NCBI GenBank assembly: GCA_030621975.1 | Contig: JAUXGQ010000016.1 | Location: forward strand, 1-11,019 | DNA: 11,019 nucleotides | Source of the DNA: Gammaproteobacteria bacterium | Lineage (GTDB): Bacteria > Pseudomonadota > Gammaproteobacteria > Chromatiales > Chromatiaceae | Reading direction: 5' to 3' | Shown here: positions 7,741 through 11,019 of the stretch, in pieces | Layout of the letters: the number at the start of each line of letters is the position of its first letter | Position numbering within the stretch: the first letter of the stretch is position 1 | Made by a program: the position numbers and the translations under genes | The notes under the pieces: generated by a model | Database searches by the model: none | Seen by the model: only the letters and a program-made list of their open reading frames with translations | What the model was told of the DNA's origin: nothing

Positions 7741-8045
7741 CTTTTTTCATCGGCAGCAGCATCCGCATAACCGGGAGGGAGTTTTCCGGACAGAAGATAG
7801 GCAAAGGCGATGACCTCTGCTATCGCGCGGTACAAGGTTTCAGGTATCTCTGTACCCAGCGGGATCTGGGCGAGTATGGCGGCCAGTTCCGGGTCGTCCT
7901 GTAACGGTATGTTATTGGACTCTGCGGCCGCAAGTATCCGTTTCGCCAGTTCTCCCCGGCCTTTTGCCGTAATCCGGGGAGCGTTTTCTCCGTCATAATA
8001 GAGGGCTACGGCGACATCGTCCGGAGCAGGGGGATTCTCATTCAT
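7737..8045 (-). CDS. Stand-alone FlhB C-terminal-domain homologue (EscU/YscU/HrcU family, FlhX-type)
   Basis: Full-length FlhB is a membrane export-gate protein whose cytoplasmic C-terminal domain self-cleaves at NPTH and controls the switch from rod/hook to filament export. This 102-aa protein corresponds only to the part after the cleavage site. It begins near VAVALYYDG (11-19), the stretch that follows NPTH in FlhB, and continues with APRITAKGRGELAKRI, IPLQDDPELA (46-55) and LGTEIPETLYRAIAEVIAFAYLL. There is no NPTH and no membrane segment, so it cannot autocleave or anchor itself. Similar short proteins are known beside fliK in other bacteria, and Helicobacter FlhX can supply the missing half of a truncated FlhB. 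It overlaps the fliK stop by 4 bp (ATGA) and the next gene by 4 bp. AAGG lies too close to the ATG for a standard ribosome site, so coupling to fliK is likely. Confidence 0.92.
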   Translation of the reverse strand: MNENPPAPDDVAVALYYDGENAPRITAKGRGELAKRILAAAESNNIPLQDDPELAAILAQIPLGTEIPETLYRAIAEVIAFAYLLSGKLPPGYADAAADEKR

Positions 8046-9193
8046 GCCTTAACATCCAGGATAGGGAAACCGCTTTTCACTGGCGTCGGTTCGGGGGGCA
8101 TGCCCCGATGCACCGTGAAGCGGGCTGCGGACAGACCCGAACGGGCAAAAGCCCGTTCGAGTTGCGGAAGGTACTGCTCGATACGCGCTCGGGTGTCCCT
8201 TTGTTCGGCCCAGAAATGGGTGGATACAGCCGACCCGGAAAGCGCGAGTCGGGCCTCGATCGGTCCCAAGGGCCGGAGGTTGAACCGCAGTGTGAGCGTG
8301 CACCCTGGGGTATCGGCGTATTTGTCAGAGGATTCGTCCTTTGCTATGCGCAACCGAAAGACATCGATTTGGTCGTCGTCCCTGAACGGCAGGTCCAACT
8401 GCCATACGTGAGGCTCTCGTTCAGCAGTGGGCAGGGACGCCAATTGATTGAGCTGGAGCCTGGCGAGCGCTCCTTCGGTCTGGCCGGCCAACTCGCGCAG
8501 CAGGGATCTTTGCAAATGCTCCGGTGACGCTTGCTGCGCCTCGGGGCGAACCCCGGATTGGGTCGACCCCGCGGATGTGGTTTGGCCAGCGGGCGCTTTT
8601 CCGACGGGCGACTTCAAGATGGTATGCAATCGGGCCAGCAGTCGCAGCAGGTTTGCTTTAAGGTCATCGGATGGGACGCCGCCATGCATGAGGTACGACT
8701 CCATGAACAGGCCGGTTTCGCCGAAGGCACGCGACAGGTGCTGACCGGATTTCAATCCGACCGGCGACGGAAGTCCCGCAAACAGGCGGCGGATTGTCTC
8801 TCGGAGTTCGGGAGACTCGGTGACGAAAGGTTGGTTGCTGACCCTGGTCAGGTTGTCCAGCATCTGGTCCAGGGGTACCTGGCGCGGAAGTGCGGATTTC
8901 AAAGCCAGAGCCTGCAGATCAGCGGTGGTCGATGTCCGAATCAGGTGTAACTCCGGCAGGGCGCCTGCCTTGACCACTGTCAAAGAGAGCTTTTGACCTA
9001 CGGCGGTTTGCAGCCGGGTCTGTGCCACGACGTCGTTATTGCCGATGCGGAGTGTAACGCGGCCGTTGGAGTTCAGCGACATCGCCACGGCCTGCAGGAT
9101 CTGTCCGGGACGCAGGCTGGCTAAAGGGAGGCCGCGCTTGGCGCCGGGTCCGAGTTCAAGCTTTAGCTGAGCGGAGATGTCAGGAATCTGCAT
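8042..9193 (-). CDS. fliK: Flagellar hook-length control protein FliK
   Basis: FliK is exported during hook growth, acts as a molecular ruler, and contacts the FlhB C-terminal domain to switch export to filament proteins. The product is 383 aa. The N-terminal part (about 20-90) has the LRPGQILQAV...VTLRIG pattern seen in many proteobacterial FliK proteins. The middle is variable, with a Pro/Ala/Gly/Ser/Thr-rich linker (about 195-225). The C-terminal Flg_hook domain (about 262-365) carries TLRFNLRPLGPIEARLALSG and a long helix (RARIEQYLPQLERAFARSGL). The chain ends in ILDVKA. The start is supported by AGGAAAGG shortly before the ATG at 9193. The next gene, a FlhB-C homologue, overlaps it by 4 bp, pairing FliK with the type of domain it signals to. 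It is inverted relative to fliF-J, whereas fliK often lies downstream of fliJ on the same strand. Confidence 0.93.
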   Translation of the reverse strand: MQIPDISAQLKLELGPGAKRGLPLASLRPGQILQAVAMSLNSNGRVTLRIGNNDVVAQTRLQTAVGQKLSLTVVKAGALPELHLIRTSTTADLQALALKSALPRQVPLDQMLDNLTRVSNQPFVTESPELRETIRRLFAGLPSPVGLKSGQHLSRAFGETGLFMESYLMHGGVPSDDLKANLLRLLARLHTILKSPVGKAPAGQTTSAGSTQSGVRPEAQQASPEHLQRSLLRELAGQTEGALARLQLNQLASLPTAEREPHVWQLDLPFRDDDQIDVFRLRIAKDESSDKYADTPGCTLTLRFNLRPLGPIEARLALSGSAVSTHFWAEQRDTRARIEQYLPQLERAFARSGLSAARFTVHRGMPPEPTPVKSGFPILDVKA

Positions 9194-9205
9194 GGCCTTT
9201 CCTGA

Positions 9206-9787
9206 TTATAACTGACTGAATGATTCCGTCCGATATCGTAAAACCTTTACATCAGGCGACCAGTGGCGGCTGGACAAGCCGGCCTTGTTTTTGAGGTGTG
9301 CCAGGAAATCCCTGGGGTCGGGAAGGGAGTCCCACACAGAGGGCAGAAAAGTACCGTGCGCAGCGCCGTCTTCGAGAATCAACCCGTCGACACCGGGGCG
9401 AAGCTGTGCGATCAAGTCACTTTCGGAGGAAAACGTCATTGGCTCAGCGGGGCTGAGCACCGAGATATGAACATCCAGCGGCGGGAATTCCTCTGCGTTC
9501 AACGGCGGAAAGCGGGGATCACGAAAGGCGGCGGCAAAGGCATTCTCGGCGATATCCTGCACCAGCGCCTGTACGGCCTTCAGATGCCCGATGCAGCCGC
9601 GAAGCTGTCCGTCGAGGTTGATTGTGACGAAGCTCGCACGCTGTTGCCGCAACTCGGCAGGGTAGTCGTCGGGGTCCACCGAAAGGGGACAACCCTCAGT
9701 CAGTCCCTTGTGTATCGAGTCTCTGGCGACACCGAGCAGGACCGTTCGAGCCTGGGTGTTCAGTGAATTGTGGCCTGAATCGTTCAT
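9206..9787 (-). CDS. AMMECR1-domain protein (AmmeMemoRadiSam protein A type)
   Basis: The 193-aa product is an AMMECR1-domain protein, named after a human gene linked to Alport syndrome with intellectual disability. Bacterial versions are often found with a Memo-like protein and a radical SAM enzyme, but the biochemical role is not established. Landmarks are the invariant LRGCIG motif at 62-67, DIAENAFAAAFRDPRFPPL (78-96), the strand LDVHISVLSP, and GTFLPSVW (145-152). The domain covers nearly the whole protein. No Memo or radical SAM gene is in the window. It lies 12 bp before fliK on the same strand and probably starts that transcript. No Shine-Dalgarno sequence precedes the ATG, and a good promoter ends 7 nt before it, so the message may be leaderless. 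Its link to flagella, if any, is only genomic proximity. Confidence 0.93.
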   Translation of the reverse strand: MNDSGHNSLNTQARTVLLGVARDSIHKGLTEGCPLSVDPDDYPAELRQQRASFVTINLDGQLRGCIGHLKAVQALVQDIAENAFAAAFRDPRFPPLNAEEFPPLDVHISVLSPAEPMTFSSESDLIAQLRPGVDGLILEDGAAHGTFLPSVWDSLPDPRDFLAHLKNKAGLSSRHWSPDVKVLRYRTESFSQL

Positions 9788-9794
9788 GGCTGAA

Positions 9795-9824
9795 TTTATA
9801 ACAGATTTCCCGGGCTTGTGTCAG
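9795..9824 (-). promoter_or_regulatory. Candidate sigma-70 promoter for the AMMECR1-fliK transcript
   Basis: On the minus strand, CTGACA (9824-9819, 5/6 to the -35 consensus) is followed after 18 bp by TATAAA (9800-9795, 5/6 to the -10 consensus). The bases TGT stand before it in extended -10 position. The hexamer ends 7 nt before the ATG at 9787, so transcription would begin at or next to the start codon. The match is by eye and not tested. Confidence 0.5.
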
Positions 9825-9892
9825 CTTGAGGCATATCCGCCGCGAGGATTTGGGTTCGCAGGGATAGTGCGGCATCGCGAAACCGAACATTC

Positions 9893-9901
9893 TGATATGA
9901 T
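9893..9901 (+). promoter_or_regulatory. Candidate extended -10 promoter for the yihY-like gene
   Basis: TGATATGAT reads as an extended -10 element (TGn followed by TATGAT, 5/6 to consensus). No good -35 hexamer lies 16-18 bp upstream, which extended -10 promoters can tolerate. The predicted start near 9908 leaves about 28 nt of leader, containing AGGA before the ATG at 9936. Confidence 0.4.
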
Positions 9902-9935
9902 CCTCTCTAGCGACAGATACACAGGACGCTGGCCA

Positions 9936-10832
9936 ATGCACCCGACCGAACAACACTCAGCGAATCTGGTGCACCGCTTTGGAGGCTTTTCCAGACGGGT
10001 GTTGTCTGGTTTTCGACGCAATCAGGGCATGCTGCTGTCGGGAGCGGTCGCGTATTACACCCTGCTGTCCATCGTGCCCCTGGCCGCGCTCCTGCTCATC
10101 GGTTTGTCCCATTTCGTGGACGAGGCGGCGCTGCTCGCTACGGTCAGGGTTGAACTCGAACTCATTGTGCCGGCCGAGGCGGACGAGCTCACGCAGCAGA
10201 TCGTAGCCTTTCTCCAGCACCGTCACGTGGTGGGTTGGATCGGTATCCTGGTGCTGCTGTTCTTTTCTACCATGGCGTTCACGGTACTGGAAAATGCCAT
10301 GAGTGTTATCTTTTTTCACCGTGTCAGGATTCAGCGGAGGCATTTTATGGTCTCGGCGCTGATCCCGTTCCTGTTTATTTTTCTGCTGGGTCTTGGTGTG
10401 TTGTTGGTCACGCTGATCAGCGGGGCGCTGCAGGCCATGGATACCCGACATGTGGAGATCTTCGGAAGCCTGTGGGATCTGCAGGGCACGACACGATTTG
10501 GTCTGTATCTGCTGGGCGTGTTCGGCATCATCATGATGCTCACTTCCTTGTACCTGATAATGCCCGTGGGGCGCATAGCCGTACACCACGCGCTGATGGG
10601 TGGAGTCGTGGCCGGTTTGCTTTGGGAAATCACCCGCCATATTCTGGTCTGGTATTTTTCGACCCTGTCCCTGATCAATGTGGTGTACGGGTCGCTCGCC
10701 AGTGCCGTGGTTGCCCTGCTCAGCATCGAGATAGCCGCCATGATATTTCTGTTTGGCGCTCAGGTGATCGCCGAGTTCGAACGCCATACCCTGGATGCAC
10801 AGGGGGGCGGCTGGCAGGAATTTCATACCTGA
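9936..10832 (+). CDS. YihY/BrkB-family inner-membrane protein
   Basis: This family was formerly misnamed ribonuclease BN (rbn). Members are six-helix inner-membrane proteins of unsettled function, one branch being linked to serum resistance (BrkB). The product is 298 aa (E. coli YihY is about 290). Helices are visible at about 34-58, 97-117, 138-163, 186-209, 215-238 and 247-278. Family landmarks are GAVAYYTLLSIVPL (36-49), YLIMP (206-210), GGVVAGLLWE (222-231) and VYGSLASAVV (250-259), followed by the last helix ending in GAQVIAEFER. I chose ATG 9936 because AGGA stands about 9 nt upstream. The next upstream in-frame ATG (9897) lies within the candidate -10 element, and earlier ones are inside the divergent AMMECR1 gene. 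It is divergent from AMMECR1-fliK and has no evident flagellar role, so it marks the edge of the flagellar block. Confidence 0.92.
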   Translation: MHPTEQHSANLVHRFGGFSRRVLSGFRRNQGMLLSGAVAYYTLLSIVPLAALLLIGLSHFVDEAALLATVRVELELIVPAEADELTQQIVAFLQHRHVVGWIGILVLLFFSTMAFTVLENAMSVIFFHRVRIQRRHFMVSALIPFLFIFLLGLGVLLVTLISGALQAMDTRHVEIFGSLWDLQGTTRFGLYLLGVFGIIMMLTSLYLIMPVGRIAVHHALMGGVVAGLLWEITRHILVWYFSTLSLINVVYGSLASAVVALLSIEIAAMIFLFGAQVIAEFERHTLDAQGGGWQEFHT

Positions 10833-11019
10833 CGGAGACGAAGACCAGGCAGAGGCGAGCTGCGCTTTACCCACATCTCTGCATCGGAATATCTCTCAAG
10901 GCTGCTTATAAATACAACCACGGATGGACACGGATGAACACAGATAGAACTTCAATAACGCCAGCCTTTCCGCTGAGGATCGACTCAACCGGTTATTCGC
11001 TCGCTCGTGCTTAACAACA
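10833..11019. other. Terminal non-coding stretch, no gene recognised
   Basis: I see no credible coding region in these 187 bp. The + strand frame that stays open to about 11014 is a shadow of the yihY-like gene, and its tail reading (HGWTRMNTD) comes from the tandem repeat. No convincing intrinsic terminator follows the yihY-like stop; the best stem (GCAG/CTGC, about 10849-10863) is only 4 bp and has no T-run. Confidence 0.5.
10919..10948. repeat. Three tandem 10-bp units (CACGGATGGA type)
   Basis: CACGGATGGA (10919), CACGGATGAA (10929) and CACAGATAGA (10939) repeat with an exact 10-bp period and then stop. From memory, closely similar CACGGATGAACACGGATG-type runs occur between genes in many unrelated bacteria. 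I know of no established function. Confidence 0.7.

Noticed and set aside
9708..9935. N-terminal extension of the yihY-like protein from 9708
   Set aside because: It would run through the divergent AMMECR1 coding region and both candidate promoters. Family length and the AGGA site favour ATG 9936.
9957..10874. Long minus-strand open frame (305 codons) opposite the yihY-like gene
   Set aside because: The translation is His/Gln/Asp-rich with no hydrophobic core or domain, and it is exactly antisense to a well-conserved membrane protein. It is a shadow frame.
10235..11014. Plus-strand open frame of 259 codons running past the yihY-like stop
   Set aside because: It is a +1-type shadow of the yihY-like gene extended through the non-coding tail, with no ribosome site and no recognisable domain.

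Overview
The window is a flagellar locus from what looks like a Gram-negative proteobacterium. A gammaproteobacterium is my best guess, from the fliF-G-H-I-J order, the style of the FliK and FliG proteins, and the presence of YihY/BrkB and AMMECR1 genes. Base composition is moderately GC-rich and similar across the window, and I see no insertion sequence, tRNA, rRNA or CRISPR array. Every gene assignment comes from reading motifs by eye; no database search was run.

Layout. Positions 1-3947 (+ strand) hold a tightly packed basal-body/export operon: the 3' end of fliF (MS ring), fliG (rotor switch), fliH (ATPase regulator), fliI (export ATPase) and fliJ (export stalk/chaperone escort). fliG and fliH overlap by 20 bp, and fliH and fliI overlap by 4 bp. 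Six bases after fliJ a convergent minus-strand block begins. In transcription order it runs AMMECR1-domain gene (9787-9206), fliK (9193-8042), a short FlhB-C-terminal-like gene (8045-7737), an unrecognised 194-aa gene with a signal peptide (7740-7156), and a 1046-aa RND permease (7094-3954). fliK, the flhB-like gene and the 194-aa gene are joined by two 4-bp ATGA overlaps, AMMECR1 lies 12 bp before fliK, and the RND gene follows after a 61-bp gap. From 9936 a divergent + strand gene encodes a YihY/BrkB-family membrane protein. The last 187 bp hold no recognisable gene, only a short tandem repeat.

How it works together. FliF-FliG form the rotor base. FliH-FliI-FliJ drive type III export of flagellar parts. 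FliK measures hook length and signals to the FlhB C-terminal domain to switch substrate class. A stand-alone homologue of that FlhB domain is encoded directly after fliK, so the two are probably made together. The most unusual item is the RND permease. Behind its 12-helix transport core it carries a cyclic-nucleotide-binding domain and then a GGDEF-like domain. That domain has lost its signature and metal-binding residues but keeps an RxxD motif at the spacing of the c-di-GMP inhibitory site. It could be a second-messenger-gated exporter inserted among flagellar genes, perhaps working with the co-oriented signal-peptide protein. That function is inference.
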